Source: Echinicola marina
GTDB lineage: Bacteria > Bacteroidota > Bacteroidia > Cytophagales > Cyclobacteriaceae
Direction: 5' to 3'
Assembly: GCF_020463795.1 (NCBI RefSeq)
Contig: NZ_CP080025.1
Location: 2,849,501 to 2,913,500, forward strand
DNA length: 64,000 nucleotides
Position 1 is the stretch's first letter, and every line of letters begins with the position of its first letter. The translations under genes and the position numbers were made by a program. Below are positions 38,527 through 48,100 of this stretch, in pieces. The notes beneath the pieces are model-generated. The model saw only the letters and a list, made by a program, of their open reading frames with translations. It did no database searches and was not told the origin of the DNA.

Positions 38527-38988
38527 ATGGAAAGCATCAGGATTATAGATTACAGCGCAGATTTACAGCCTTATTTTGAGTCTATCAATAAGGCTTGGAT
38601 CATGGAGCATTTTACCTTGGAACCCATAGATGTGGCTGTTTTGGAAAAGCCTCAGAAAAATATCATTGATCAGGGGGGAGTGATAATTTTTGCAGAATTA
38701 GAAGGGGAAATAGTGGGGACGGTGGCCCTGAAGTATCATGAGGAGGGGGTATATGAAATGACCAAGATGGGCGTCGTTCCAGCTGCACAGGGGAAGAAAG
38801 TGGGCTGGAGCTTGGCCAAGGCTATTTTGGAAAAGGCCAAAACAATGGATGCAGAGAAGGTGGTATTGTATAGTAGCCGGAAATTAGTGCCAGCGATCAA
38901 TATGTATCGAAAGCTGGGATTTAAGGAAGTGGTTCCCGAAGCAGGGAAATACAGCAGGTGTGATATTAAAATGGAAGTGGAGCTTTAA
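38527..38988 (+). CDS. GNAT-family N-acetyltransferase
   Basis: The GNAT core is visible: a strand and turn GEIVGTVALKYH near residue 65, YEMTKMGVVPAAQGKKVGWS with the acetyl-CoA pyrophosphate loop (Q-x-x-G-K-K-V-G) near 95, and AINMYRKLGFKEV near 130, the standard C-terminal motif. The length is 153 residues. The substrate is unknown. The stop overlaps the start of a second GNAT gene by one base, so both are made from one transcript. Confidence 0.88.
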   Translation: MESIRIIDYSADLQPYFESINKAWIMEHFTLEPIDVAVLEKPQKNIIDQGGVIIFAELEGEIVGTVALKYHEEGVYEMTKMGVVPAAQGKKVGWSLAKAILEKAKTMDAEKVVLYSSRKLVPAINMYRKLGFKEVVPEAGKYSRCDIKMEVEL

Positions 38989-39440
38989 TGATTGAATCAG
39001 GAAAACCAGAAATCATCATTCGTGAAGGGAGTATCGCAGAGGTGCTCTCCTTAAGTGTGGCTATACCGGAGTTTAGTGATCCTTATGGAGACGATGTCTA
39101 TGTTGATAGGCTCAAAGGCAGACCTCATTTGATTTTGGTGGCGGAATATGGTGGCAAGTTGGTTGGTTTTAAGGTGGGCTATGCTATGGATGATGAACAA
39201 TTTTATTCATGGATGGGAGGAGTGCTTCCCGCATTTCGACGGAGTGGTGTTGCTGGGATTTTGGCAGATGTGCAGGCTGATTGGGCCAAGCAATCAGGCT
39301 ATGTGAAATTGGTTTTTAAAACAAGAAATATGCATAAAGATATGATCCGCTTTGCCTTGAAGCGGGGTTTTATGATTACAGATCTGATCAAAAGAGCTAC
39401 GGTGGAAGAGCATAGGGTTATTTTAGAGAAAAAAATCTAA
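38988..39440 (+). CDS. GNAT-family N-acetyltransferase (second of a pair)
   Basis: A 150-residue GNAT protein. PHLILVAEYGGKLVGFKVGY gives the central strands; FYSWMGGVLPAFRRSGVAGI carries the acetyl-CoA loop (R-R-S-G-V-A-G) near residue 80; VKLVFKTRNMHKDMIRFALK and RGFMI form the C-terminal part. It is only distantly like its upstream neighbour, so the two are not a recent duplication. Substrate unknown. Confidence 0.87.
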   Translation: MIESGKPEIIIREGSIAEVLSLSVAIPEFSDPYGDDVYVDRLKGRPHLILVAEYGGKLVGFKVGYAMDDEQFYSWMGGVLPAFRRSGVAGILADVQADWAKQSGYVKLVFKTRNMHKDMIRFALKRGFMITDLIKRATVEEHRVILEKKI

Positions 39441-39556
39441 TTTTAATATGCTTGAAATCAGATTATAAATGAAATAAGTAGGTTGTTTTGCCCATAAATA
39501 TTTGGTGAACGTTTGGAGCAAAAAGGATATCTTTCTACTTTTGCAGACCTAATCCT

Positions 39557-39639
39557 GCGCACGTGGTGAAACTGGTAGACACGCCATCTTGAGGGGGTGG
39601 TGCTCTATGGGCGTGGAGGTTCGAATCCTCTCGTGCGCA
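39557..39639 (+). tRNA. tRNA-Leu (anticodon GAG)
   Basis: The acceptor stem GCGCACG (39557-39563) pairs with CGTGCGC (39632-39638), with discriminator A at 39639. The D arm holds TGGTAGACAC. The anticodon stem CCATC/GGTGG encloses TTGAGGG, giving anticodon GAG for CUC/CUU. A class II long variable arm follows (GCTCTATGGGC), then the T arm with TTCGAAT. No CCA is encoded. Confidence 0.95.
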
Positions 39640-39675
39640 CAAAAAGGCCTTTCGGTATTTCCGGAAGGCTTTTTG
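39640..39675 (+). terminator. Terminator after tRNA-Leu
   Basis: AAAAAGGCCTTTCGG and CCGGAAGGCTTTTT form a long stem with one bulge, ending in a T tract. Confidence 0.75.
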
Positions 39676-39699
39676 TGTTTTAGAAGTGGTAGTTGATAG

Positions 39700-39784
39700 C
39701 AAGTAGTAAAGGGAGAAAAGAAGAAATAATAAAGAGCAGGCTGCGTCATCGCGAGACCGACTGAGGGAGGGCGTGGCGATGACG
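39700..39784. repeat. Mosaic repeat module, copy 1, with CGTCATCGC hairpin
   Basis: The stretch from 39700 (CAAGTAGTAAAGGGAGAAAA onward to AGGCTGCGTCATCGC) recurs in altered form at 40171-40234. It ends in a perfect nine-base stem, CGTCATCGC (39744-39752) with GCGATGACG (39776-39784). A related GATCGCTTCGCAAGCTCTC stretch follows at about 39800-39820. The wording resembles interspersed 'CGTCATTGCGAG' repeats common between genes in many bacteria. Confidence 0.7.
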
Positions 39785-39922
39785 TAATAGGGTGTGAGAT
39801 CGCTTCGCAAGCTCTCGTGACGAATTAGTCATGAGCTAAACTGGGGGGATGAATGGGGTTGGTTAGGACAGTTGTTTTTTGGGGGATGAGAAAGGATTGA
39901 GTCGGAGACTCAGGGTTAGGGC

Positions 39923-39945
39923 GTTCCGCGGCACAGCCGCGGAAC
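39923..39945. repeat. GTTCCGC/GCGGAAC hairpin, copy 1
   Basis: GTTCCGCGGC (39923-39932) pairs perfectly with GCCGCGGAAC (39936-39945) around a three-base loop. There is no T tract, so termination is unlikely. A second hairpin with the same outer seven bases lies at 40456-40480. Confidence 0.7.
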
Positions 39946-40020
39946 AACGGAGAGAAAAGAAGAAAGAGGTGTAAGTCATCGTTACTCTTTACCATTGTTC
40001 GTATCAATGGTATGGGATGG

Positions 40021-40141
40021 TCCACAGATGGATACAGATAAACACGGATGATTTTTTTGGGACTAAGGTGCTCCTTTAGGTCGGTCAGCTGCTCAGCCAA
40101 CGGAAGAATTAAATCAGTGTAAATCTGTGGAATCCGTGAGA
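40021..40141. repeat. ATCTGTG-type short repeats
   Basis: CCACAGATGGATACAGATAA followed by ACACGGATGATT (from 40021) and AAATCAGTGTAAATCTGTGG then AATCCGTGAG (from 40112) are variants of one short 'atccgtgtwatctgtgg' motif in opposite orientations. A third copy, TCATCTGTGTTCATCC with CCATCTGTGGTT, lies at about 40313-40345. Such motifs recur between genes in many Bacteroidota; their function is unknown. Confidence 0.55.
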
Positions 40142-40170
40142 AATAAGGTTACTGGTGTCAAAACGGAGTA

Positions 40171-40234
40171 TCAAGTAGCAAAGGGGAGAAAAGAATAACG
40201 AAGAAAGAATAAAGAGAAGGCTGCATTATCGCAA
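40171..40234. repeat. Mosaic repeat module, copy 2 (truncated)
   Basis: TCAAGTAGCAAAGGGGAGAA (40171-40190), then GAAAGAATAAAGAGAAGGCT and GCATTATCGCA repeat 39700-39752 with small changes and an 8-10 base insertion. The right half of the terminal hairpin is missing, so this copy looks truncated. Confidence 0.65.
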
Positions 40235-40455
40235 TCCGCCAAGGCCTTTAGGTTTGTATAGTAAAGTAAAAATATGTGGCTGATTTAGATTAGATTCAGG
40301 GTTTTCTAAAATTCATCTGTGTTCATCCCCTCCATCTGTGGTTCTCAACTTTTTTATAATTGGCATCAAGCAGGAACTTAAGAATGATTTTTGAAAGGGA
40401 TTTGGGAATACTTAATCTTACCTCAATAAGGGAATTACAAATTCCTTTTATTCTT

Positions 40456-40480
40456 TGTTCCGCATTGCAAATGCGGAACA
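40456..40480. repeat. GTTCCGC/GCGGAAC hairpin, copy 2
   Basis: TGTTCCGCAT (40456-40465) pairs perfectly with ATGCGGAACA (40471-40480) around five bases. The outer arm equals that of 39923-39945 while the inner pairs differ in a compensated way, so base pairing rather than sequence is kept. Confidence 0.7.
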
Positions 40481-40778
40481 GCAAGTTTTTATTCCTTGGG
40501 GCGAATTATTTTTTATGAACTTTGGTTGTGGATATTACTGAATATTACTGAAAAGCATAATCGGTTTAGTATGATTGAAAATGGAATTTTGACGGGAGTG
40601 CTGAAATGGGCACTTGTTGAATGGTTTTGGTTTTCTTTCATTTTATTTCTTTTTATGTAAAGTAGAATTGTTGATGGGATATTTTTAATATTCTCTTTTT
40701 ACTTTACTAAAAAAATAATTAAATAGCTTTCCGTTTGTGGCACCTATCGCCCTTAAAAATCAAAAATCTCTAGTTCGC

Positions 40779-43175
40779 ATGTTCAAAAATATTTCCCCCC
40801 TAGGTATGTTTAAAAATGCAATAGTGGGAGGCTTTCTTATGGTCTTCAGTATTAGTGCGTTTGGACAAAAAAATCAGGTAGCTTATAAGCAACAAGATTT
40901 GCCAGTGACAGCCAGGGTGACTGATCTCCTGAACAGGATGACTTTGGAAGAAAAAGTTGGTCAGCTTTCCACACTGTTGGGTTGGGAAATGTATGAGAAA
41001 ACCGGTGATGGGGCTGAAGCCAGTGAAGCTTTTAAGGAAGCCATACAGGAAAGAAATATAGGGATGCTATGGGCAACATTGAGGGCCGATCCTTGGACTC
41101 AAAAGACATTGGAAACCGGATTGCAGCCCAAGCAAGCAGCCATAGCTACCAATGCCATGCAGCGATATGTGATGGAAAATACCCGTTTGGGTATTCCCTT
41201 GCTTTTGGCAGAGGAATGTCCGCATGGACATATGGCCATTGGAACGACCGTCTTTCCTACCTCTATCGGTCAGGCAAGTACTTGGAATCCAGAGTTGATC
41301 CAGAAGATGGCTTCTGTCATTGCACTGGAAGCGAGATTGCAGGGAGGACATATCGGTTATGGTCCAGTGCTGGATTTGGCTAGGGAACCAAGATGGTCAA
41401 GGGTAGAGGAAACCTATGGCGAAGATCCTTATTTGAACGGACAGATGGGGATAGCCATGGTAAAAGGATTTCAAGGTGAGTCTATCGCTTCAGGTGTTAA
41501 TGTGATTTCTACCTTAAAGCATTTTACCGCTTATGGTGTTCCAGAAGGAGGGCATAATGGAACCAGTGTGAGTGTGGGAGACCGTGAACTCCACCAAAGC
41601 TATTTGCCTCCATTTAAAGACGCTGTTCAGGCGGGTGCGCTATCGGTAATGACCGCCTATAATTCCATCGATGGAATTCCGTGTACTTCCAATGGATATT
41701 TACTCAATAATGTTTTGAGGGATGACTGGGGATTTGATGGATTTGTGGTTTCTGACCTAGGAAGTATCAGTGGCTTGAAGGGAAGTCACCATGTGGCAGC
41801 GACTTTGGAAGATGCGGCCCAACTGGCCATCAATGCTGGTGTGGATTCAGATTTGGGAGGTTATGGATTTGATAAAAACCTTTTTGCTGCTATACAAAGT
41901 GGAAAAGTGGACTTGGATATTTTGGACCAGGCCGTAGCTAGGGTTTTAAGATTGAAATTTGAAATGGGATTGTTTGAGAACCCTTATGTTGACCCTGAAT
42001 TGGCAGCCCAAAAAGTGAGGTCAGCAACGCATATTGCTTTGGCAAGAAGGGTGGCAAAAGAGTCCGTAGTATTGTTGAAAAATGAAAATGCCACTTTACC
42101 ACTAAGCAAGAAGTTGGATAAAATAGCTGTCATCGGCCCCAATGCCGATAATATATACAATCAATTGGGGGATTATACGGCTCCTCAAGCCAATAGTAAT
42201 GTGGTGACTGTTCTAGAAGGAATACAAAATAAAGTAGGAGAGCATGTTCAGGTCGATTATATCAAAGGTTGTGCAATACGGGATACCACGCAAAGCCAAA
42301 TTGAGGAAGCTGCAGCCTTAGCAGCCAAGGCAGATGTTGCGGTGGTGGTATTGGGGGGTAGTAGTGCCAGGGATTTTGATACCGAGTATGAAGAAACTGC
42401 TGCAGCTAAAGTCAGTGAGACCGCAGAAGGGGAGTTGGTCAGTGATATGGAAAGTGGTGAAGGTTTTGATCGGATGACCTTGGAGATGTTAGGGGATCAG
42501 ATGAAACTATTGAAAGCCATTCATGCAACGGGTACACCAGTGGTTTTGGTGACGATCAAGGGACGTCCATTGAATTTGAATTGGGCGGATGAAAATATTC
42601 CAGCGATTTTGGATGCTTGGTACCCAGGCCAAGAAGGAGGTAATGCCATTGCTGATGTATTATTTGGCGATTATAATCCTGCGGGTAGACTTTCGATCTC
42701 TGTTCCGCGTTCAGTTGGGCAACTACCTGTTTATTATAATTATAAAAACCCTAAAAGGCATGATTATGTAGAGGGTAGTGCAGCACCTCTTTATGCTTTT
42801 GGACATGGCTTAAGTTATTCAGAGTTTGAGTATGCTGACCTCAATATAGCAACAGAGGGAAATGCGCAAGATGCCAAGGTAATCGTGAGTTTCAGCGTAT
42901 CAAATACAAGTGAAGTTGATGGAGAAGAAGTTGTGCAGCTATATATAAAAGATTTGGTCAGCAGCACTGTCAGGCCATTGATGGAGTTGAAACGCTTTGA
43001 TAAGGTTAATATTCCAGCAGGTAAGCGGGAAGCTATCCAATTTGAGTTGACCTCAGAAGATTTACAGGTTTTAGATAGTCAAATGAATCAACTTGTAGAG
43101 CCTGGGATGTTTAAAATTCTGGTTGGCAGGTCTTCCAGTGATATCCGTTTAGAAGGGGATTTTGAAATTGACTAA
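40779..43175 (+). CDS. GH3 family exo-beta-glycosidase (BglX-like), secreted
   Basis: After a signal peptide (GGFLMVFSISAFGQ) comes a two-domain GH3 catalytic part: EEKVGQLSTLLGW, GYGPVLDLAREPRWSR, the substrate loop KHFTAYGVPEGGHNG, and VVSDLGSI with the nucleophilic Asp at about residue 326. A C-terminal fibronectin-III-like domain follows (VVQLYIKDLVSSTVRPLMEL). The architecture is that of periplasmic beta-glucosidases; the bond cleaved may be beta-glucosidic or another beta-linkage, which sequence cannot settle. The start could be GTG 40737, ATG 40779 or ATG 40806; all keep the signal core. It lies just ahead of the sigma-factor gene and is probably part of the same glycan locus. GTAAAGTA (40657-40664) and TACTTTAC (40700-40707) form an inverted repeat upstream. 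Confidence 0.92.
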   Translation: MFKNISPLGMFKNAIVGGFLMVFSISAFGQKNQVAYKQQDLPVTARVTDLLNRMTLEEKVGQLSTLLGWEMYEKTGDGAEASEAFKEAIQERNIGMLWATLRADPWTQKTLETGLQPKQAAIATNAMQRYVMENTRLGIPLLLAEECPHGHMAIGTTVFPTSIGQASTWNPELIQKMASVIALEARLQGGHIGYGPVLDLAREPRWSRVEETYGEDPYLNGQMGIAMVKGFQGESIASGVNVISTLKHFTAYGVPEGGHNGTSVSVGDRELHQSYLPPFKDAVQAGALSVMTAYNSIDGIPCTSNGYLLNNVLRDDWGFDGFVVSDLGSISGLKGSHHVAATLEDAAQLAINAGVDSDLGGYGFDKNLFAAIQSGKVDLDILDQAVARVLRLKFEMGLFENPYVDPELAAQKVRSATHIALARRVAKESVVLLKNENATLPLSKKLDKIAVIGPNADNIYNQLGDYTAPQANSNVVTVLEGIQNKVGEHVQVDYIKGCAIRDTTQSQIEEAAALAAKADVAVVVLGGSSARDFDTEYEETAAAKVSETAEGELVSDMESGEGFDRMTLEMLGDQMKLLKAIHATGTPVVLVTIKGRPLNLNWADENIPAILDAWYPGQEGGNAIADVLFGDYNPAGRLSISVPRSVGQLPVYYNYKNPKRHDYVEGSAAPLYAFGHGLSYSEFEYADLNIATEGNAQDAKVIVSFSVSNTSEVDGEEVVQLYIKDLVSSTVRPLMELKRFDKVNIPAGKREAIQFELTSEDLQVLDSQMNQLVEPGMFKILVGRSSSDIRLEGDFEID

Positions 43176-43196
43176 TCATAACGATAAAATGATTTG

Positions 43197-43820
43197 ATGG
43201 AAGGACGGATAGATTTTGGAGGGCTCTCGGATCGTCAGCTTTGGAAAGAAATTGCTGGTGGGAATCAGTATGCTTTTTCTTTTCTATACGAAACAACTTC
43301 CGATGCTTTATTTAGTTATGGTTATAAGTTTTCCAGTGAAAAATCGCTCATAGAGGATGTGATTCAGGATGTGTTTGTCATTATATGGGAAAAGCGAGAT
43401 CGCTTGGATATTAGTCATTCTATCAAATTCTACCTTTTTACGACTTTCAGAAGGGAAATGTTGACGAGGCTCCAAGGTGATAGGGGGCATCGTGAAGAGC
43501 TCGGAAAATTTCATGAAGAATCCTATTGGGAAGCCTCTATCCAAGAGGTGTTGATCCAAAGGCAGATGACCATGGATTCGGGAAAGCATGTGCGGGAAGC
43601 CATGAAAATCCTTACCAATAGGCAAAGGGAGGTTATTTACCTTAAGTACTTGGAAGGCTTGAGTTATGAAGAGATTTCAGAAATGATGGATGTGAAGGTG
43701 CCTTATTTATATAATCTTGTTTTGAAAGGGCTGAAATCGCTAAAGTCACATTTTGTTTCTACCGGTATTCTAAATACCATTCGTACAATTTTTATAGTCC
43801 TGATCATAAAGTCGTTTTAA
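43197..43820 (+). CDS. ECF-type RNA polymerase sigma factor (FecI-like, SusC-associated)
   Basis: A sigma-70 family protein of 207 residues with region 2 (YAFSFLYETTSDALFSYGYK, EDVIQDVFVIIWEKRD) and region 4 (EAMKILTNRQREVIYLKYLE, then LSYEEISEMMDVKVPYLYNL, the helix-turn-helix). Regions 1.1 and 3 are missing, as in ECF factors. The last 25 residues (ILNTIRTIFIVLIIKSF) form a hydrophobic tail, a common feature of Bacteroidota ECF factors. FecR and an STN-domain SusC follow, so it should be held inactive by FecR and released when SusC is loaded. I use ATG 43197, 22 bases after GH3. Confidence 0.93.
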   Translation: MEGRIDFGGLSDRQLWKEIAGGNQYAFSFLYETTSDALFSYGYKFSSEKSLIEDVIQDVFVIIWEKRDRLDISHSIKFYLFTTFRREMLTRLQGDRGHREELGKFHEESYWEASIQEVLIQRQMTMDSGKHVREAMKILTNRQREVIYLKYLEGLSYEEISEMMDVKVPYLYNLVLKGLKSLKSHFVSTGILNTIRTIFIVLIIKSF

Positions 43821-43947
43821 TTGACTCCATCGTCTAGGGTAAGGTGATGTCAGTAGCATAATCAGGATCTATCATCTCTCATCATGTTAAATAAATATTA
43901 TTTTTTTTCTTAAAAAATGGTGAGATGATGATTTTTCTTCCCTCTAT

Positions 43948-45039
43948 ATGAATAAAGCGTTAAAAGTTTTGGGGAAGAATTATAGCACAATTGAGGATTT
44001 TTTAGAGGATAAGACCTTCTGCGATTGGGTTCTAAATAAGGAGAGCTCTTATAGAAGGGCTTGGGAGGACTATGCAGAAAATCATCCAGAGTTGACTGAG
44101 GAGATAAAAGTGGCCGGAGAGATTTTGTGGGAGCTGCACGAAGAAAAGAAGGCATGGGATAAGCAAGGCAAAGATAAAGTAAAAGAAGGAATAGAGAAGC
44201 GACTTGGTTTTAGGACTGTAGATCGAACAGTAAAGAGAGATTATTATACCTATCACAGGAATCAGTATTCAAGCCATCGGTTTTCTTGGGTGATAGCAGC
44301 AGTGGTTTCGTTGGTGTTAGTGGGGGCTGGAATAGTGGGCTGGCATGAAGTAAATAGGAGAGAGGCAGCATTACCGGCACCTGAAGTAGCCATGGTCATT
44401 AAGTCCAACCAAAAAGGACAGAAATCCATCGTTCATCTGCCTGATGGAAGTCAGGTAACACTCAATTCTTCGAGTGAAATCCGTTATTTATCCGATTTTG
44501 GGAAGCATCATAGAAATCTGAGCTTAAAAGGAGAGGCTTTTTTTCAGGTGGCCAGGGATACGAGTATGTCGTTTATTGTCAGGAGTGGGGAAATTACAAC
44601 CAAAGCATTGGGAACCTCATTTAATATTAGTGCATACGAAAACGAAAACACTTCGGTGAAATTGGCAACTGGAATAGTAGAGATTGAGCAGGATGGAGAG
44701 GAGAAAGAAGAAACCTTGATGCGATTGATTCCTGGAGAGGAAGCTTTTTTGACAGCTGGTACTAAAATAGGAAAGCGCAAGTTTGATCTAGAAAGTGCGT
44801 TTCTGTGGAAGGATGGCGTGTTGTTTTTTGATGAAAAGCCTTTTTCAGATGTGGTCGAAATCCTAGAACGTTGGTATGGCGTGGAGATCATACTGAAGAA
44901 CAAGCCTGTCGGAAAACTCCCATTGGTGTCAGGGAGGTTTGATAACGATCATTTGGATAATGTGCTGAAAAGCATTGGATATAGCTTAAGGTTCTCTCAC
45001 GAGATTGCGCAAAAAAATGTTACTATCAGTTTTGACTAA
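43948..45039 (+). CDS. FecR-family anti-sigma factor
   Basis: The N-terminal cytoplasmic part (residues 1-110) would hold the sigma factor. A single membrane helix follows (FSWVIAAVVSLVLVGAGIVGW, about 112-132). The periplasmic FecR domain has IVHLPDGSQVTLNSSSEIRY near 165, LSLKGEAFFQVARDTSMSF near 190 and IRSGEITTKALGTSFNISAY-like text near 215. The C-terminal DUF4974 domain is marked by FDEKPFSDVVEILERWYGVE near 293 and GRFDNDHLDNVLKSIGYSL. This is the full Bacteroidota FecR layout. The periplasmic end is expected to touch the STN domain of the SusC protein encoded next. The 128-base gap after the sigma gene has no clear terminator. Confidence 0.94.
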   Translation: MNKALKVLGKNYSTIEDFLEDKTFCDWVLNKESSYRRAWEDYAENHPELTEEIKVAGEILWELHEEKKAWDKQGKDKVKEGIEKRLGFRTVDRTVKRDYYTYHRNQYSSHRFSWVIAAVVSLVLVGAGIVGWHEVNRREAALPAPEVAMVIKSNQKGQKSIVHLPDGSQVTLNSSSEIRYLSDFGKHHRNLSLKGEAFFQVARDTSMSFIVRSGEITTKALGTSFNISAYENENTSVKLATGIVEIEQDGEEKEETLMRLIPGEEAFLTAGTKIGKRKFDLESAFLWKDGVLFFDEKPFSDVVEILERWYGVEIILKNKPVGKLPLVSGRFDNDHLDNVLKSIGYSLRFSHEIAQKNVTISFD

Positions 45040-45065
45040 CCATAAAGATAATCTATGACAAAATC

Positions 45066-45109
45066 TTTTTCTTAAGAAAAAAGCCAATGAAGGTGGGCTT
45101 CATTGGCTT
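45066..45109. promoter_or_regulatory. Palindrome plus hairpin between fecR and susC
   Basis: TTTTTCTTAAGAAAAA (45066-45081) is a perfect 16-bp palindrome. It abuts a perfect 12-bp stem, AAGCCAATGAAG (45081-45092) with CTTCATTGGCTT (45098-45109). On the plus strand no T tract follows the stem, but on the minus strand one does. It may be an attenuator or processing site in the susC leader, or a terminator for antisense RNA. Confidence 0.55.
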
Positions 45110-45195
45110 ATAAGGGAATGACAGTGTTTTGGCCGACAACTATCGTTCCTGAACGTTTTAAGCAAACTATTCACCTACCTAAAACAATTCAATTT

Positions 45196-48100
45196 ATGAA
45201 AAATATATTACATGGTCTTATTATGATCGGAAAATACTATTTGTATGGATTTGTCCTGCAGCTGCTGTTTTTGAATTTGCTGCATGCGATGCCTACAAAA
45301 GCTCAAGGCTCTTTGGACATGCAAAAGGTCTATATCAACCTTGATTTGGCAGAGGGGGATTTGTCTGATGTTTTGCATGAAATCGAGCGTCAGTCTGACT
45401 TTGTGTTTGTTTTTGATGATCAGACAGAAAAGCAGGCTGGCAAAGTTTCCCTGTCTGTAAAGAATCAAACATTGGAATCAGCTTTGTACCAATTGGCTGC
45501 TCAAAATGGGCTTTCTTTCAAGCAAGTAAACAATAGGATAAGCGTAAAGAAATCCATTCCAAATCAGGCAGAGCCGGTAGAAGTCATTCGTGAAGAAAAG
45601 GTGACGGGTACTGTTCTTGATGATACAGGTTATCCACTTCCGGGGGCTACAGTATTGGTGAAAGGGACCACCAATGGCACAGTGACCAATCTTGAGGGGC
45701 AATATGAGATCAATGTCAATCAAGGAGATGTCATTGTTTTTTCATTTGTGGGCTTTTCTTCCCAAGAGGTTAGCTATACAGGTCAAAGCATCATCGATGT
45801 GACTATGTCTGCTGACGAGACTGCTTTGGATGAGGTAGTCGTTGTCGGTTATGGAACCCAGAAGAAGATCAACCTCACCGGTGCAGTATCTGCTGTAGGC
45901 AATGAAGAGGTGTCCAGAAAACCTGTAGGCCAGGTCTCTTCCGCCTTGCAAGGGGTCGCTTCTGGACTTACAGTAACCCAAAGGAGTGGCCAACCTGGAG
46001 CTGATCAGGGGACATTGAGAATTAGAGGTATTGGTACATTAAACAGTAATGAGCCGCTTGTGTTGGTCGATGGGGTTCAATATGATATCAATGATATTGA
46101 TGCCAATGATATAGAATCCATTTCTGTGTTAAAGGATGCTGCTGCCGCATCAATTTATGGCGTTAGAGCGGCCAATGGCGTGGTGTTGATTACAACCAAA
46201 AGAGGTAAAGGCGGTAAGCCAAAAGTAAGCTATAACAACTACTTTGGGGTGCAGGAACCTACCAGGATGACAGAATTTGTCGGTGCCAAGGATTTTATGC
46301 AATTGGTGAATACTATGTACACCAATTCTGGAGCGGGTGCCATTTATGCAGATGATCAAATTGCAGCCTATGATGATCCTAACCGTGATCCAGTGGCTTA
46401 TCCTGATAACTATTGGTTAGACAAAGTACTAACAGGTTCAGGCTTTCAACAAAGCCACAGTCTTGCTATTTCTGGTGGTCAGGAAAATGTTACTTACCGT
46501 GTTTCTACAAACTATTTTGATCAGAAAGGACTGATCAAAAACATGGATTTTGACCGTTTTACCCTTCGGGTAAATACTGATATCAAAGTTTCTGAGAAGG
46601 TGAAGTTCAATGCGGATATCGCCGCGAATATCTCTAACCGCCAAGAGCCCCAAGGGGTTTCTGGTTCGGCATGGTACCAATTTGGTCAGGCTGCCATTAT
46701 CAATCCTTTGACCCCAGCGTATTATTCCAATGGAGCGTATGCCGTAGTAAGAGGAGGACAGAACCCTTTGAGATTACAAGATGAAGGAGGAATTTATAGT
46801 TATAAGCAAAATTTATTTACAGGTAATTTTCAAGCAGATTACGAAGTCATCAAAGACTTGACATTGACAGGTAAAGCCTCCATCAATTATCAATCTGATT
46901 ATACCAGTCTTCATGAAAAGCAATTGATCTATAATGTACCAGAATCATCTTCAGTGGTGCTTGGAAGAAATGAAGTAACCAAGCAATCTTTGGATTATTG
47001 GTTCAAGAATTTCCAGGGATTGGCCAATTATAATAAGAGCTTTGGAGAAGATCACAGCCTACATGTTTTGGCAGGTATTTCCAGCTTGCTACAAACAAAT
47101 GAGTCATTGACAGGATATAGGACCAATCTTCCAAATGGGAATCTTTCTGAAATCGATGCGGGGGCTTCTGACGGACAAGAGGCAAATGGTACAGCAAATG
47201 AATATGCGTTATTGTCTTTCTTTGGTCGAGTGAATTATGCTTTTAAGGACCGGTATTTGGTAGAAGCCAATATCCGTAGAGATGGTTCCAGCAGATTTGC
47301 CGATGGTCAGAAATGGGGCGTGTTTCCTTCTTTCTCTCTGGGATGGAGGATTTCGGATGAGTCCTTTATGCAAGATTTAAGTTTCATCGATGATTTGAAA
47401 TTGAGAGGTTCTTGGGGGATGTTAGGTAATGACGCCATAGGTAACTATCCCTACCAGACAAGTTATGGCTTTAATGATTACCCATTCGGAGGAACGCTTA
47501 ATCCTGCTGCAGGTCTAAGTGCCTATCCTAACAGCCAACTTAGTTGGGAAACTACTAAAATGACCGATGTTGGTTTTGACTTGGTGATCCTTGAAGGAAA
47601 GATGGATTTTACCTTTGACTATTATGTAAAAAATACGGATGATATTCTCTTACAGCTTCCTATTCCATCTACCGTGGGACTTTCTGCTCCTTACCAAAAT
47701 GTAGGTAGTGTAGAGAATAAGGGATGGGAATTTTCTGCCAATTACCACGGTAGGGCAGGAAGTGATTTTACCTATGACATAGGAGCTAACTTCTCGGATG
47801 TAAAAAATCAGATCACAGATTTTGGAGGGGCTGATTACCTTAGCACGGACAATAACGATATTACCACTGCCTATCAAGTAGGTTATCCGATTGGGGCTTT
47901 CTTTGGGTACATTTCTGATGGGATTTTCCAATCAGCTGATGAAGTGGCCCAGCATCCTACCCAGCCAGGTTCTCCTTCCGCAGGAGACTTGATTTATCGA
48001 GATGTGAATGGTGATGGCCAGGTTAATACAGAAGACAGGGTTTATTTGGGAAGTAATATTCCTCGCTATACCTATGGTCTTAACTTGAATGCCGCTTATA

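Noticed and set aside
38527-39440. Recent duplication of the two tandem GNAT genes
   Set aside because: The proteins share only the family fold and have different acetyl-CoA loops, so they are not recent copies.
39535-39810. Minus-strand open frames across tRNA-Leu, including the AHERIRTSTPIEHH-type peptide
   Set aside because: This is the familiar false protein made by translating the antisense of a tRNA-Leu; the tRNA folds fully and the frame continues into repeats.
45103-45195. Upstream extension of SusC by 31 residues
   Set aside because: It begins inside the leader hairpin, and the signal peptide starts cleanly at ATG 45196.
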